Positions 1 to 8,643 of a stretch of 64,000 nt of DNA are shown in pieces. The number at the start of each line of letters is the position of its first letter. Within the stretch, counting starts at the first letter, position 1. Source of the stretch: Aquabacter spiritensis (GTDB taxonomy: Bacteria; Pseudomonadota; Alphaproteobacteria; Rhizobiales; Xanthobacteraceae); assembly GCF_004346185.1 (NCBI RefSeq), contig NZ_SMAI01000005.1, positions 62,001-126,000 on the forward strand, read 5' to 3'. A program made the position numbers and the translations under genes. Under the pieces are notes generated by a model. It was given only the letters and a program-made list of their open reading frames with translations. It ran no database searches and was not told the origin of the DNA.

Positions 1-473
1 TTCCGTCCGCTCTGATCGGACGACCCGCGCCGCAGCTCGATCTGCCGCCGCTGGCGGGCCTGGCTGTGGACGGGCGCCCGGTGCCGGGCCTGTCGCCGGG
101 CGCCTTCGCCGGCCGCGTCACCCTGGTCAATGTGTGGGCGTCGTGGTGCGCGCCATGCCGCGAGGAGCACCCGCTCCTGATGGCACTCGCACGCGATCCC
201 CGGCTCGCGGTGGTCGGCATCAATTACAAGGATTCGCCGGACAATGCCCGGCGCTTTCTCGGCCAATACGGCCTGCCCTTCGCGGCGGTCGGGGTCGATC
301 CAACCGGCCGCGCGGCCATCGATTGGGGCGTCTATGGCGTGCCCGAGAGCTTTCTGGTCGCCCCGGACGGCACGATCGCCCGCAAATTCGTCGGCCCGCT
401 GACGCCCGAGAGCGTGAAGGACGTCCTGCTCCCGCTGGTGGCCACGCTCAGCGCGGCGCCTCCGGCGCGGTAG
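1..473 (+). CDS. dsbE: Thiol:disulfide interchange protein DsbE/CcmG (5' partial)
   Basis: Periplasmic, membrane-tethered thioredoxin that reduces apocytochrome c or the heme chaperone before heme ligation in System I cytochrome c maturation. The frame is already open at base 3, so the N-terminal anchor lies outside the window; a GTG at 66 is internal, because the family-typical residues (LIGRPAPQLDLPPL) precede it. The active site WCAPC is encoded at 144-158, with the two Cys codons at 147 and 156. The cis-Pro region GVYGVPESFLV follows and the stop is at 471-473. The last 26 bp overlap the convergent yciB. A ccm operon ending in dsbE next to yciB is a familiar Rhizobiales arrangement, so ccmABCD probably lie just upstream, outside the window. 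Confidence 0.93.
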   Translation, partial: PSALIGRPAPQLDLPPLAGLAVDGRPVPGLSPGAFAGRVTLVNVWASWCAPCREEHPLLMALARDPRLAVVGINYKDSPDNARRFLGQYGLPFAAVGVDPTGRAAIDWGVYGVPESFLVAPDGTIARKFVGPLTPESVKDVLLPLVATLSAAPPAR

Positions 474-1062
474 CTCCCGCCGCGGGTTCGGGGTCCTTCA
501 ATTCGTAGCGCGCCATCAGGGGCGCCTGCGCGAAGGCGAACAGGAAGGTCAGCGGCAGATAGCCGAAGGTCTTGAAGCTGACCCAGGTGTCGGTCGAGAA
601 ATTGCGCCACACGATCTCGTTCAGCACCGCCATCACCAGGAAGAACACCCCCCAGCGCAGGGTGAGGATCCGCCAGCCCTGCGCCGTCAGCCGCATCATG
701 CCGTCGAACACGTAGGGCAGGAGCGGCTTGCGCAAAGCGAGGCCGCCGAGTAGCGCCACGCCGAACAGCGCGTTCACGAGGGTCGGCTTGAGCTTGATGA
801 AATGGTCGTCCTGGAGCACCAAAGTCAGGGTGCCGAACACCATCACCACGAGAGCGGAAATCAGCGGCATGACGGCGATGCGCCGCGCCAGCACCCACAT
901 CGCGCCGAGCGCCACCACGGTCGCCACCATGAACAGCCCGGTGGCGAAATAGATGCCGCCATAGGAGTTTCCGGCGAAGAACAGGACCAAGGGGCCGAGT
1001 TCGAGGGCGATCTTGAGGCCCGGGCTCATCGTGCGCGCGCGGGCGGGAACATCATGCGTCAT
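448..1062 (-). CDS. yciB: Inner membrane-spanning septation protein A family (YciB/IspZ)
   Basis: Polytopic inner-membrane protein of 204 aa, usual for the family. YciB proteins are linked to cell-envelope integrity and division, but their biochemical activity is not settled. It shows about five hydrophobic segments and the family-typical tract KPTLVNALFG followed by a WRNFSTDTWVSFK segment. The ATG at 1062 has an AGAGG-like Shine-Dalgarno; an internal Met 12 codons later (MSPGLKIALELGP) aligns well with the start of the conserved region and is an alternative. The 3' end overlaps dsbE tail to tail by 26 bp. The Ala/Pro-rich C-terminus is not conserved. Confidence 0.92.
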   Translation of the reverse strand: MTHDVPARARTMSPGLKIALELGPLVLFFAGNSYGGIYFATGLFMVATVVALGAMWVLARRIAVMPLISALVVMVFGTLTLVLQDDHFIKLKPTLVNALFGVALLGGLALRKPLLPYVFDGMMRLTAQGWRILTLRWGVFFLVMAVLNEIVWRNFSTDTWVSFKTFGYLPLTFLFAFAQAPLMARYELKDPEPAAGATAPEAPR

Positions 1063-1114
1063 GGAACAACCTCTGCCCTCTTCTGCCGGTCCGGCGCGGC
1101 GCGATCAAGACCAA

Positions 1115-1795
1115 TCAGCGCCCGAGGCGGAGACAGGCGACGATGTCCGGCCCCTCCGAAACGGTGCGCGCCTCCAGCCGGTTGGCGAGCCGCCGGAGCC
1201 CCGGACCGGGCCGGCCGGCATCGCGCCGATGCGGGTTCGGCAGCATCACCGCGAGCAGCGCCGCCTGGTCGGCATCGATCTGTCCGGGATCGATGCGGAA
1301 CGCCCGGCGCGCCCCCGCCGCGATGCCGAACGTGCCGTCCGGCCCCCATTCCGCGATGTTGAGATAGATCTCCATCAGCCGCCTCTTGCTCAAGACGAGG
1401 TCGAGCCAGAGCGCGAGCGGCAGCTCCAGCCCCTTGCGGATGAAGGAGCGCGAATTCCACAGGAACAGATTCTTGGCGGTCTGCATCGGGATCGTCGAGG
1501 CGCCCCGCGCCTCCTCGATCTCGTCGTCGGCGCGGGCGATGGCCGCCTGGATCTCCTGCAGGTCGACGCCCCAATGGGAGCAGAAGCGGGCATCCTCGGA
1601 GGCGATCACCGTCCGCACGAGCACCGGGGACACGTCCTCGATCGGCACCCAGACCCGCTCCACCCGCTCGCCCGTCACCCAGCGCCACAGCATCAGCGTC
1701 GAGATCGGATTGACGACGAGATAAGCGATGGTGAGCGCGAACGGCAGCAGCGCCACCAGAACCACTCCTGCCGCAACGATCCTGAGGCGCCGCAT
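1115..1795 (-). CDS. mtgA: Monofunctional biosynthetic peptidoglycan transglycosylase
   Basis: Family GT51 enzyme that polymerises lipid II into glycan strands in the periplasm, without a transpeptidase domain. The protein is 226 aa with one N-terminal membrane anchor (about residues 5-28). The GT51 motifs are present in order: ASEDARFCSHWGVD with the catalytic Glu, GASTIPMQTAKNLFLW, and RRLMEIYLNIAEWG. I chose the ATG at 1795, which precedes the anchor (MRRLRIVAAG); the frame stays open far upstream but without conserved sequence. The start faces ispA across a 131-bp divergent gap. Confidence 0.95.
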   Translation of the reverse strand: MRRLRIVAAGVVLVALLPFALTIAYLVVNPISTLMLWRWVTGERVERVWVPIEDVSPVLVRTVIASEDARFCSHWGVDLQEIQAAIARADDEIEEARGASTIPMQTAKNLFLWNSRSFIRKGLELPLALWLDLVLSKRRLMEIYLNIAEWGPDGTFGIAAGARRAFRIDPGQIDADQAALLAVMLPNPHRRDAGRPGPGLRRLANRLEARTVSEGPDIVACLRLGR

Positions 1796-1926
1796 TCCGC
1801 GTCCTTCCCGTTTGCCTGATAACGGCCCAGCCGAAGCTCCGGTTCCATGGCCGCACGCACTGCCCTTGACCCGCGCGGGCGCTTGGGGCACGCCCAAGGT
1901 CGGGCTCAACTCTTCGTGACGACGCC

Positions 1927-2856
1927 GTGACCGAACCCACTTTCTCCGCACAGATCGGCGCCGCCGCAACCTTGACGGAGGCCCGTCTCGCGCGCGCCCT
2001 CGCCGCCGCCCCGCTGGCGGGCGAGCGGCTGCGCCCTGAGCGGCTGCTCGACGCCATGCGCCATGGCAGCCTGGCCGGCGGCAAGCGCCTGCGCCCGTTT
2101 CTGGTGATCGAGACCGCCGGCCTGTTCGCGGTCGCACCGGACGCCGCCGCGACCGCCGCGGCAGCGATCGAATGCGTGCATTGCTATTCGCTGATCCACG
2201 ACGATCTTCCCGCGATCGACAACGACCTCCTGCGGCGCGGCCGGCCGACCGTGCATGCCGCCTTCGACGAAGCCACCGCGATTCTTGCGGGGAACGCGCT
2301 TCTCACCCTCGCCTTCGATCTTCTGGCCAGCCCCGAAGCGCATCCCGATGCCGAGGTGCGGATCGCGCTCGTTCGGACACTGGCGCGGGCCGCGGGGGTC
2401 GGCGGCATGGTCGGCGGGCAGATGCTGGACCTCGCGGCGGAGGGGCGGTTCGCCGCCGGGGCGCCGCTCGCCCTCGCGCTGTCGGAAATCCGCGACCTCC
2501 AGGCGATGAAGACCGGCGCGCTGCTCGCGGCCGGGGTCGAGATGGGCGCGCTGCTCGGACGCGCCGAGCCGGAGGCGCACGACGCCCTCGCCGCCTATGG
2601 ACGGGCGATCGGTGCGGCGTTCCAGATCGCCGACGATATCCTCGATCTCGAAGGCAGCGCCGAGGCGATGGGCAAGGCGGTGGGCAAGGATGCCGGCGCC
2701 GGCAAGGCCACGATCGTCGCGGCCCTGGGGCGCCAGGCGGCCGGCGAACTCCTCGCCGCCTTGGTCGACGCGGCAGAGACGGCGCTGGCGCCGTTCGGCC
2801 CGCGTGCCGCCGTGCTGGCCGAGGCGGCGCGGTTCGTCGCCGCGCGGCGGAACTGA
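1927..2856 (+). CDS. ispA: Short-chain (E)-polyprenyl diphosphate synthase (farnesyl/geranylgeranyl type)
   Basis: Condenses isopentenyl diphosphate with allylic diphosphates to make C15 or C20 precursors for quinones, hopanoids or carotenoids and undecaprenyl phosphate. It is 309 aa. GGKRLRP (residues 51-57) is the IPP-binding motif; the first Asp-rich motif is DDLPAIDND at 92-100, with Asn at position 99 where E. coli IspA has Asp; the second is DDILD at 236-240. Product chain length cannot be read with confidence: the residues before the first motif (CYSLIH) are compatible with FPP or GGPP synthase. The start is a GTG at 1927 without a strong ribosome site. Transcribed divergently from mtgA. 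Confidence 0.9.
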   Translation: MTEPTFSAQIGAAATLTEARLARALAAAPLAGERLRPERLLDAMRHGSLAGGKRLRPFLVIETAGLFAVAPDAAATAAAAIECVHCYSLIHDDLPAIDNDLLRRGRPTVHAAFDEATAILAGNALLTLAFDLLASPEAHPDAEVRIALVRTLARAAGVGGMVGGQMLDLAAEGRFAAGAPLALALSEIRDLQAMKTGALLAAGVEMGALLGRAEPEAHDALAAYGRAIGAAFQIADDILDLEGSAEAMGKAVGKDAGAGKATIVAALGRQAAGELLAALVDAAETALAPFGPRAAVLAEAARFVAARRN

Positions 2857-3036
2857 CCGCCGCTTCGCCCCGCCGGCACCGGCGTGCTAGGCTTTGCAGG
2901 TTGGAGCGGACCGGATTTCGCCCCAGCGCATTCGCCCTCCCGTCGAGGGGAGAGGACGCGCCGGCGCGATCTGGATCGCCGCGCCGCCGCTTCTCTCGGG
3001 ACTGAACGCCTTGCCTGGTGCGCCGTGACCGATCGC

Positions 3037-4389
3037 ATGCTTCGCCTCCCGCTGGACCGCCGCACCTTCCTCGCCGCCGCGGCGCTCGCTCCGCTCGGCG
3101 CCGGGCGGGCGCTCGGCCAGGTGCCCGCCTCCGGACAGGTCGATGTCGTGATCGTCGGCGCGGGCGCCGCCGGCATCGCCGCGGCGCGGCGGGTCGCAGC
3201 GGCGGGCCGGACCTATGCGCTGCTCGAAGCGTCGAGGCAGGTCGGCGGCCGTGCCGTCACCGACACGGCGCTGTTCGGCCGCCCGTTCGATCTCGGCGCC
3301 TTCCGCCTTTATAACCCGCTGACCAATCCCCTCGTCGAACTCGGCAGCGCCGCGGGCGCGGATCTGGCGCCCGCGCCGGATTCGGCGCGGCTGTATGTCA
3401 ATGGCCGCGAGGCCCGCGAAGGCGATTACGAGGATTTCGTCGCCAGCGTCCGGCGCGGCGAGCGCGCCATCGTCGCGGCGGGCGATGCCGGACGCGACCT
3501 TCCGGCGGGGCGCGTTCTGCCCGATCTCGGCCCCTGGGCCGCCACCGCCGGCTTCGTCCTCGGCCCCTATCATTGCGCCAAGGAACTCGACCAGGTGTCG
3601 AGCGTCGACGTCTCCCGGGCCGAAGCCCGCGACGGCAGCGCGGTCGCCCGCGACGGGGTCGGGGCGCTGGTGGCGCGGCTCGCGGCGCCGCTCGCGGTGC
3701 GATACGAGACCGTGGCGAACGCGGTGGATCTCGGCGCCCGCCTCGCCCAGGTCGCCACCAACCGGGGCACGGTATCCGGACGGGTGGTGATCCTCGCCGT
3801 GCCGCCCTCGCTGATCGCGGCGGGCAAGCCGCGGGTCACACTGCCCGCGCGTGCCCGCGCCGCGGTGGAACGCATCACGCTCGGCGCCTTCGACCACATC
3901 GCCTTCACGCTGCCGGGCAATCCCCTGCGCCTGCCGGACGACGAACTCGTCTACGTGAAGGCGCAGGAGGCCCGCGGCTTCGCTCTGGTGGCGCGGCTCG
4001 GCGGCTCCGACATCCACATGCTGGAAATCGGGGGCGCCTTGGCCCAGCAGCTCGCGGCCGGCCCGCCGCAGACCGGCGCCGCCTTCCTCACCGAGGCGCT
4101 CACCCGCGAATTCGGCGCCAGCCTCGCCGCCAAGGTCGGCAAGGTGCATCAGACCCGCTGGACCAAGGCACCGTTCGCGCTCGGCGCCTTCTCCTGCGCG
4201 CTGCCCGGCGCCGGCAATCTGCGACGCGCCTTCACGGAAGTCGTCTCCGGCCGCCTCCTGTTCGCGGGCGAGCACGCCCACGAGACCCAATGGGGCACGC
4301 TCAACGGCGCCTGGGCCTCCGGCGAGCGCGCCGGCGCACAGGCGCTCCGCCTGCTCGGGGTCGGCAATGCGGCGCGCCTGTCCCCCTGA
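3037..4389 (+). CDS. Tat-exported FAD-dependent amine oxidase family protein
   Basis: Flavin amine-oxidase fold protein of 450 aa, substrate unknown. A Tat-type signal is visible (DRRTFLAAAALAPLGAG, Arg-Arg at residues 8-9), followed by the dinucleotide-binding GAGAAG (41-46) with ALLEASRQVGGR, the usual FAD ribose and pyrophosphate motifs. The C-terminal flavin motif FAGEHAHETQWGTLNGAWASG-like segment is at 4260-4322. Export suggests a folded periplasmic oxidase acting on an amine or polyamine-like compound. I chose ATG 3037; GTG 3025 would add four residues, and longer versions lack conserved sequence. Its TGA abuts the convergent stop of the next gene, forming TGATCA at 4387-4392. Confidence 0.8.
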   Translation: MLRLPLDRRTFLAAAALAPLGAGRALGQVPASGQVDVVIVGAGAAGIAAARRVAAAGRTYALLEASRQVGGRAVTDTALFGRPFDLGAFRLYNPLTNPLVELGSAAGADLAPAPDSARLYVNGREAREGDYEDFVASVRRGERAIVAAGDAGRDLPAGRVLPDLGPWAATAGFVLGPYHCAKELDQVSSVDVSRAEARDGSAVARDGVGALVARLAAPLAVRYETVANAVDLGARLAQVATNRGTVSGRVVILAVPPSLIAAGKPRVTLPARARAAVERITLGAFDHIAFTLPGNPLRLPDDELVYVKAQEARGFALVARLGGSDIHMLEIGGALAQQLAAGPPQTGAAFLTEALTREFGASLAAKVGKVHQTRWTKAPFALGAFSCALPGAGNLRRAFTEVVSGRLLFAGEHAHETQWGTLNGAWASGERAGAQALRLLGVGNAARLSP

Positions 4390-5730
4390 TCAGCCGGCGG
4401 GCTGCAGCGTCTCCAGGAAGCGCACCGCTTCGCCGGCGGACGGACCGGTCAGTTCGCCCTCCCACATCACCTTGTGGCCGCGCACGAAGGTCCCGACCGG
4501 CCAGCCCGTGACCTCGGTCCCGTCATACGGCGTCCATTTCGACCGCGAGGCGATCCAGTCATGGGTGATGGTCGCGCGCCGCTTGAGGTCGACCACGGTG
4601 AAGTCCGCGTCGTAGCCGACCGCGATCCGTCCCTTGCAGGCGATGTTGAACAGGCGGGCCGGGCCGGCGCTGGACAGGTCGACGAAGCGCTGGAGCGACA
4701 GGCGGCCGTGCGCGACATGGTCGAGCATCAACGGCACCAAAGTCTGCACCCCGGTCATGCCGGACGGGCTCTCGGGATAGGGCTTGGCCTTTTCCTCCAG
4801 CGTATGCGGGGCATGGTCAGAGCCGAGCACGTCGACCACGCCCTGCGCGATCCCGTCCCACAGCGCCGCCTTGTGCCGGGCGTCGCGCACCGGCGGGTTC
4901 ATCTGGGCGCAGGTGCCGAGCCGGTCGTAGCAATCGGGCGCGGTCAGCGTCAGATGATGCGGCGTCACCTCGAGCGAGGCCACGTCGCGATGCCCGGCGA
5001 GATAGGCGATCTCCTCGGCGGTCGTCACGTGCAGGACATGGACCCGGGCGCCCAGTTCGCGGGCGAGGGTGACGAGACGCCGCGTCGCGATGAGCGCGGC
5101 CTGTTCGTCGCGCCAGACCGGGTGCGAGGCGGCATCGCCGGGAACGCGGAGGCCCTTGCGCTCGGTGAGGCGCGGCTCGTCCTCGCAATGGAACGCCGCG
5201 CGACGGCGGATCACTTTCAGGATCGCGCGCACGCCGGGATCGTCGGCGACCAGGAGCGAGCCGGTCGAGGAGCCGATGAACACCTTGATTCCCGCAGCGC
5301 CCGGCAGGCGCTCCAGTTCGGCGAGGTCGGCGACATTCTCGTGGGTCCCGCCGACATAAAAGGCGAAGTCGCAATGCATCCGCCGCGTGCCGCGCGCCAC
5401 CTTGTCGGCCAGCGCCTCGGCATTGGTGGTCTGGGGATTGGTGTTCGGCATCTCGAACACCGCCGTCACGCCGCCCATCACCGCGGCGCGCGAGCCGGTC
5501 TCGAGGTCTTCCTTATGCTCCAGGCCCGGCTCGCGGAAATGCACCTGGGTGTCGATGACGCCCGGCAGAACGTGCAGCCCGGTGCAGTCGACGGTCTGCC
5601 CCGCTTGGGCCGCCGACAGGCTGCCGATGGCGCGGATCTGGCCGCCCGCGACGCCGACGTCGCGCACCGCCGCGCCGTCCGGAGTGACGACGGTGCCGCC
5701 TTTCAAGAGAAGGTCGAAGGTATCCGTCAT
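4390..5730 (-). CDS. Dihydroorotase-like amidohydrolase (class I type)
   Basis: Cyclic amidohydrolase of 446 aa related to dihydroorotase (pyrimidine synthesis), allantoinase and hydantoinase. Family features: VLPGVIDTQVHFREPG (residues 54-69), GIKVFIGSSTG with the Lys at 149, His181, His231/His234, and the catalytic Asp in GSDHAPH (D305). The normal metal-binding HxH reads QVH here (Gln62-Val-His64), so one first-shell ligand is replaced; I recall this in an alphaproteobacterial dihydroorotase subgroup, and catalysis may still be intact. No carbamoyltransferase gene is adjacent, so an orotate role rests on similarity only. Convergent with the FAD oxidase with no bases between the stops. Confidence 0.85.
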   Translation of the reverse strand: MTDTFDLLLKGGTVVTPDGAAVRDVGVAGGQIRAIGSLSAAQAGQTVDCTGLHVLPGVIDTQVHFREPGLEHKEDLETGSRAAVMGGVTAVFEMPNTNPQTTNAEALADKVARGTRRMHCDFAFYVGGTHENVADLAELERLPGAAGIKVFIGSSTGSLLVADDPGVRAILKVIRRRAAFHCEDEPRLTERKGLRVPGDAASHPVWRDEQAALIATRRLVTLARELGARVHVLHVTTAEEIAYLAGHRDVASLEVTPHHLTLTAPDCYDRLGTCAQMNPPVRDARHKAALWDGIAQGVVDVLGSDHAPHTLEEKAKPYPESPSGMTGVQTLVPLMLDHVAHGRLSLQRFVDLSSAGPARLFNIACKGRIAVGYDADFTVVDLKRRATITHDWIASRSKWTPYDGTEVTGWPVGTFVRGHKVMWEGELTGPSAGEAVRFLETLQPAG

Positions 5731-5802
5731 ATCCGAAGGCTCACTTGAGAGGGACCTTCCGGGGCTTTAAGTCTCTGTCTGGCTTCTGACAAGGACCGGA
5801 CC

Positions 5803-6672
5803 ATGCCCATCGCCGTTCTCGCCGACCGCGCCGTGCTCCGGATCTCCGGGCCCGAGGCGCGGCATTTCCTCCACAATGTGGTGACCTGCGACGTCGCGGC
5901 CCTGCCCGAGGGCGGCGCCCGCTTCGGCGCGCTGCTGACGCCGCAGGGCAAGATCATCGGCGATTTCCTGCTCTATGGCGCCGGCGCCGATCTGTTTTTG
6001 ATCGACGCGCCGCGCGCCCTCGCCGCCGACCTCCTCAAGCGGCTCACGCTCTACCGCCTGCGCTCCAAGGTCGATCTGGCGCCCGCCGACGAGCTTGCGG
6101 TCGCCGCAATCTGGGGCGACACGCCGCCGCCGGACGGCGCGCCGGCCTTCGCCGATCCGCGGCTCCCCGCTCTGGGCGCCCGGCTCGTCCTGCCGCGCGC
6201 GGAAGCGGCGGCGCTGGACGGCGACGCCGACGCCTACGAGGCGCACCGGATCGCGCTCGGCATCCCCAAGGGCGGCGCCGACTTCACTTATGGCGACGCC
6301 TTCCCCCACGAGACCGACATGGACCAGCTGGGGGGCGTCGATTTCCGCAAAGGGTGCTATGTCGGCCAGGAAGTGGTGAGCCGCATGCAGCACCGCGGCA
6401 CCGCCCGGACCCGCGCCGTGATGGCGCTGTTCGACGCGGCGCCCGAGGGCGGCGCCGAGATCCTCGCCGGGGAAAAATCGGTCGGGCGGATCGGCTCCTC
6501 GGCCGGGGGCACGGGGATCGCGCTCGTCCGGCTCGACCGTGCCGCCGATGCGGCGGCGGCCGGCGTGCCGCTCGTCGCGGCGGGGATCGAGGTCACGCTG
6601 AAGAAGCCGGACTGGGCGAGCTTCGACCTCGTCCCGGCGGAAAAGAAGGGGCCGGGACCGCATTCGGTCTGA
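5803..6672 (+). CDS. ygfZ: Folate-binding Fe-S cluster repair/assembly protein YgfZ
   Basis: YgfZ/IBA57-type protein with a GcvT-like fold that binds tetrahydrofolate and helps maintain [4Fe-4S] enzymes. It has 289 aa. The diagnostic KGCYVGQE motif (around 6349-6372), with its conserved Cys, is followed by VSRMQHRG; the N-terminus (LRISGPEARHFLHNVVTCDV) has the GcvT-like DF/LQGxxTxD-type region. An AAGGA-type ribosome site lies nine bases before the ATG. It is transcribed divergently from the dihydroorotase-like gene across 72 bp and is followed at 35 bp by tag, probably as an operon. Confidence 0.93.
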   Translation: MPIAVLADRAVLRISGPEARHFLHNVVTCDVAALPEGGARFGALLTPQGKIIGDFLLYGAGADLFLIDAPRALAADLLKRLTLYRLRSKVDLAPADELAVAAIWGDTPPPDGAPAFADPRLPALGARLVLPRAEAAALDGDADAYEAHRIALGIPKGGADFTYGDAFPHETDMDQLGGVDFRKGCYVGQEVVSRMQHRGTARTRAVMALFDAAPEGGAEILAGEKSVGRIGSSAGGTGIALVRLDRAADAAAAGVPLVAAGIEVTLKKPDWASFDLVPAEKKGPGPHSV

Positions 6673-6707
6673 CCGCCCCGAGACAGAGAAAGAAAAGAGA
6701 CGCCGCG

Positions 6708-7295
6708 ATGCGCCCCGCTTTGCTCCACCCCGACGGCCTGCACCGCTGCCCCTGGTGCGGCACCGACCCGCTCTATGTCGCCTATCACGACGAGGAATGG
6801 GGGGTGCCGGAGCGCGAGTCGCGGGCGCTGTTCGAAAAGCTGCTGCTCGACGGCTTCCAGGCCGGCCTCGCCTGGATCACCATCCTGCGCAAGCGCGACA
6901 ATTTCCGCCGCGCCTTCGACGGGTTCGAACCCGAGCGGATCGCCCGCTACGGCCCCGACAAGGTCGCCGCCTTGATGGCGGACGCCGGCATCGTGCGCAA
7001 CCGCGCCAAGATCGAGGGCACGGTGCTGTCCGCCCGGGCCTATCTCGACCTGCGGGAGAAGGGCGTCGACTTCTCGCATTTCATGTGGGAGAGCGTGGAC
7101 GGAACGCCGCTGGTGCGCCGGCCCGCGGCCCTCTCGGACATCCCCGCGGAAACGCCGGCCTCGAAGGCCCTCTCGAAACGCCTGAAGGCCGCGGGCTTCA
7201 AATTCTGCGGGCCGACCATCGTCTATGCCGCGATGCAGGCCTGCGGCCTCGTCAACGACCATCTCGCCGACTGCCACCGGGCGCCGCCGGCATGA
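6708..7295 (+). CDS. tag: DNA-3-methyladenine glycosylase I
   Basis: Base-excision repair enzyme that removes 3-methyladenine from alkylated DNA. It has 195 aa, normal for Tag. RCPWCGTDPLYVAYHDEEWG at residues 13-32 supplies the N-terminal Cys and His zinc ligands, and NDHLADCHR near the C-terminus supplies the second His and Cys; GFQAGLAWITIL is the helix-hairpin-helix-adjacent signature. The ATG at 6708 follows an AAGAGA purine tract and is preferred to in-frame upstream codons that overlap ygfZ. Likely co-transcribed with ygfZ. Confidence 0.95.
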   Translation: MRPALLHPDGLHRCPWCGTDPLYVAYHDEEWGVPERESRALFEKLLLDGFQAGLAWITILRKRDNFRRAFDGFEPERIARYGPDKVAALMADAGIVRNRAKIEGTVLSARAYLDLREKGVDFSHFMWESVDGTPLVRRPAALSDIPAETPASKALSKRLKAAGFKFCGPTIVYAAMQACGLVNDHLADCHRAPPA

Positions 7296-7380
7296 TGCGG
7301 CCCGGCCCCCGGCCGCCCTGCGCTGGACGCGGGGCGGAATCTGTGCCGATGCTCGCCGCACTTCTCGGGGAGAAGTGGGA

Positions 7381-8493
7381 ATGCTGATTTGCGTGCTGGG
7401 ATCCCAATCGCCGTTCGCGGTGTTGGGCGTGCATATCGTGAGGACCATCGCGGCCTTCGTCCTCAACGATTTCCACTATGTCCACGCGACCACGATGGCG
7501 CAGCTCAACGAGGCCTGGCAGAGCCGCAACGATCGGCCCGTCGTGTTGTATTCCGACTATCTCGAGCCGCGGCTGGTGGACATCCTGGTCAAGTCCGGGG
7601 CGCCGATGGTCTGGTTCCTCGACGATCTTCAGGATTGCGCGCTCTATTGCGCCAAGGCCCGCGACGTCGAACTGCGCCTCGGCGTGGTGTTCACCATCCA
7701 GAGCCTGTGCAGCTTCGCGCGCTTCATTCCCCAGCCCTTCATCACGCGGCTGTGGCGCCCCGGCCCGCGGGCGACGCTCGGCCCCCTGGTGCGCAAGATC
7801 GCCGAAGGCTACCAGCTCGACGCGACCGACGATCTGGTGGCGCGGGTCTGCCAGCACCTCACCGGCGGCGCGGAAGAGGCGGAGGCGGCTTTGGTCGAGG
7901 ACCAGATCCGCAAGATCGTCGCGACCGCTCTGCCGATCGGCGCCCATGCGAGCCTGCCGCGCAGTGAGCAGATGATGTTGAAGGACGTGCTGGGGGGTTA
8001 TTCCGCCCTGTTCGGCGATCATCCGACGAAATTTCGCTGGCCGGTGTCCTTCTTCATCAGCGGATCGCCGCCCCACGCGCCCGTTCTCGGCCCCATCGAC
8101 ATGACCGGCCCGGCGCGCTGTCTGCTGTTCGGGCCGCAGCTCAGCCTGCCGGAAGGTCGCTGGGTCGCCCATGCGGCGTTCGCCGTGAGCGAGAATTATT
8201 CCGGCAACATATTGAAAGTCGACGTGGTTTCAGCTGGCAAGGTGGCGGCCGAAGCGGTCGGCGACCTGCCCGCGGACGGGCGCTTCGCGGTGTCCATCCC
8301 GTTCGAGAACGTCTCGAACATGTTCCCCGTCGATCTGCGAATCATGATGATGTCCGGCGCCATCGAAGGCACGTTCGAACTGCTCCACGCTTGGCTTGAA
8401 CCCTTGGCGCTCGCCGATCCGGCCCATGCCGAACCGCCCCAGCCGGTACGATCGCGCCGCCCCCGCCGGCGCGCGGACGGGCGGCGCTTTTGA
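7381..8493 (+). CDS. Uncharacterised protein, first gene of a surface-glycan block
   Basis: I do not recognise this 370-aa protein. There is no signal peptide or clear membrane segment. The N-terminal half looks like a Rossmann-type alpha/beta domain (LICVLGSQSP start, repeated short beta strands such as RPVVLYSDYLE, PMVWFLDD). The C-terminal half (from about residue 220, PVSFFISGSPPHAPVLG) is rich in predicted beta strands and resembles a carbohydrate-binding or jelly-roll module only in general character. The tail is basic (RRPRRRADGRR). The ATG has a strong GGGAGAAG ribosome site. Position ahead of an FkbM methyltransferase and a GT4 glycosyltransferase suggests a role in polysaccharide or glycolipid assembly; this is inference from context. 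Confidence 0.75.
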   Translation: MLICVLGSQSPFAVLGVHIVRTIAAFVLNDFHYVHATTMAQLNEAWQSRNDRPVVLYSDYLEPRLVDILVKSGAPMVWFLDDLQDCALYCAKARDVELRLGVVFTIQSLCSFARFIPQPFITRLWRPGPRATLGPLVRKIAEGYQLDATDDLVARVCQHLTGGAEEAEAALVEDQIRKIVATALPIGAHASLPRSEQMMLKDVLGGYSALFGDHPTKFRWPVSFFISGSPPHAPVLGPIDMTGPARCLLFGPQLSLPEGRWVAHAAFAVSENYSGNILKVDVVSAGKVAAEAVGDLPADGRFAVSIPFENVSNMFPVDLRIMMMSGAIEGTFELLHAWLEPLALADPAHAEPPQPVRSRRPRRRADGRRF

Positions 8494-8643
8494 CAAAAAC
8501 CATCCATCCGTATCATCTGCCGGTGCTGCGGGCAGCGACCGGAATGCCTCCGGTGCGGCCCGCCGGTCCGCTTTCACGTGCCGGCCCCGGCCGGCATCAG
8601 CAGTTTCGGGCGCCCGACGCCCCCCGGCGAAACGGACCGTCCG

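Noticed and set aside
6921-6932. GGGTTCGAACCC, a sequence like a tRNA T-arm
   Set aside because: It lies inside the tag coding sequence (DGFEPE) and no acceptor stem, D-arm or anticodon arm is found around it.
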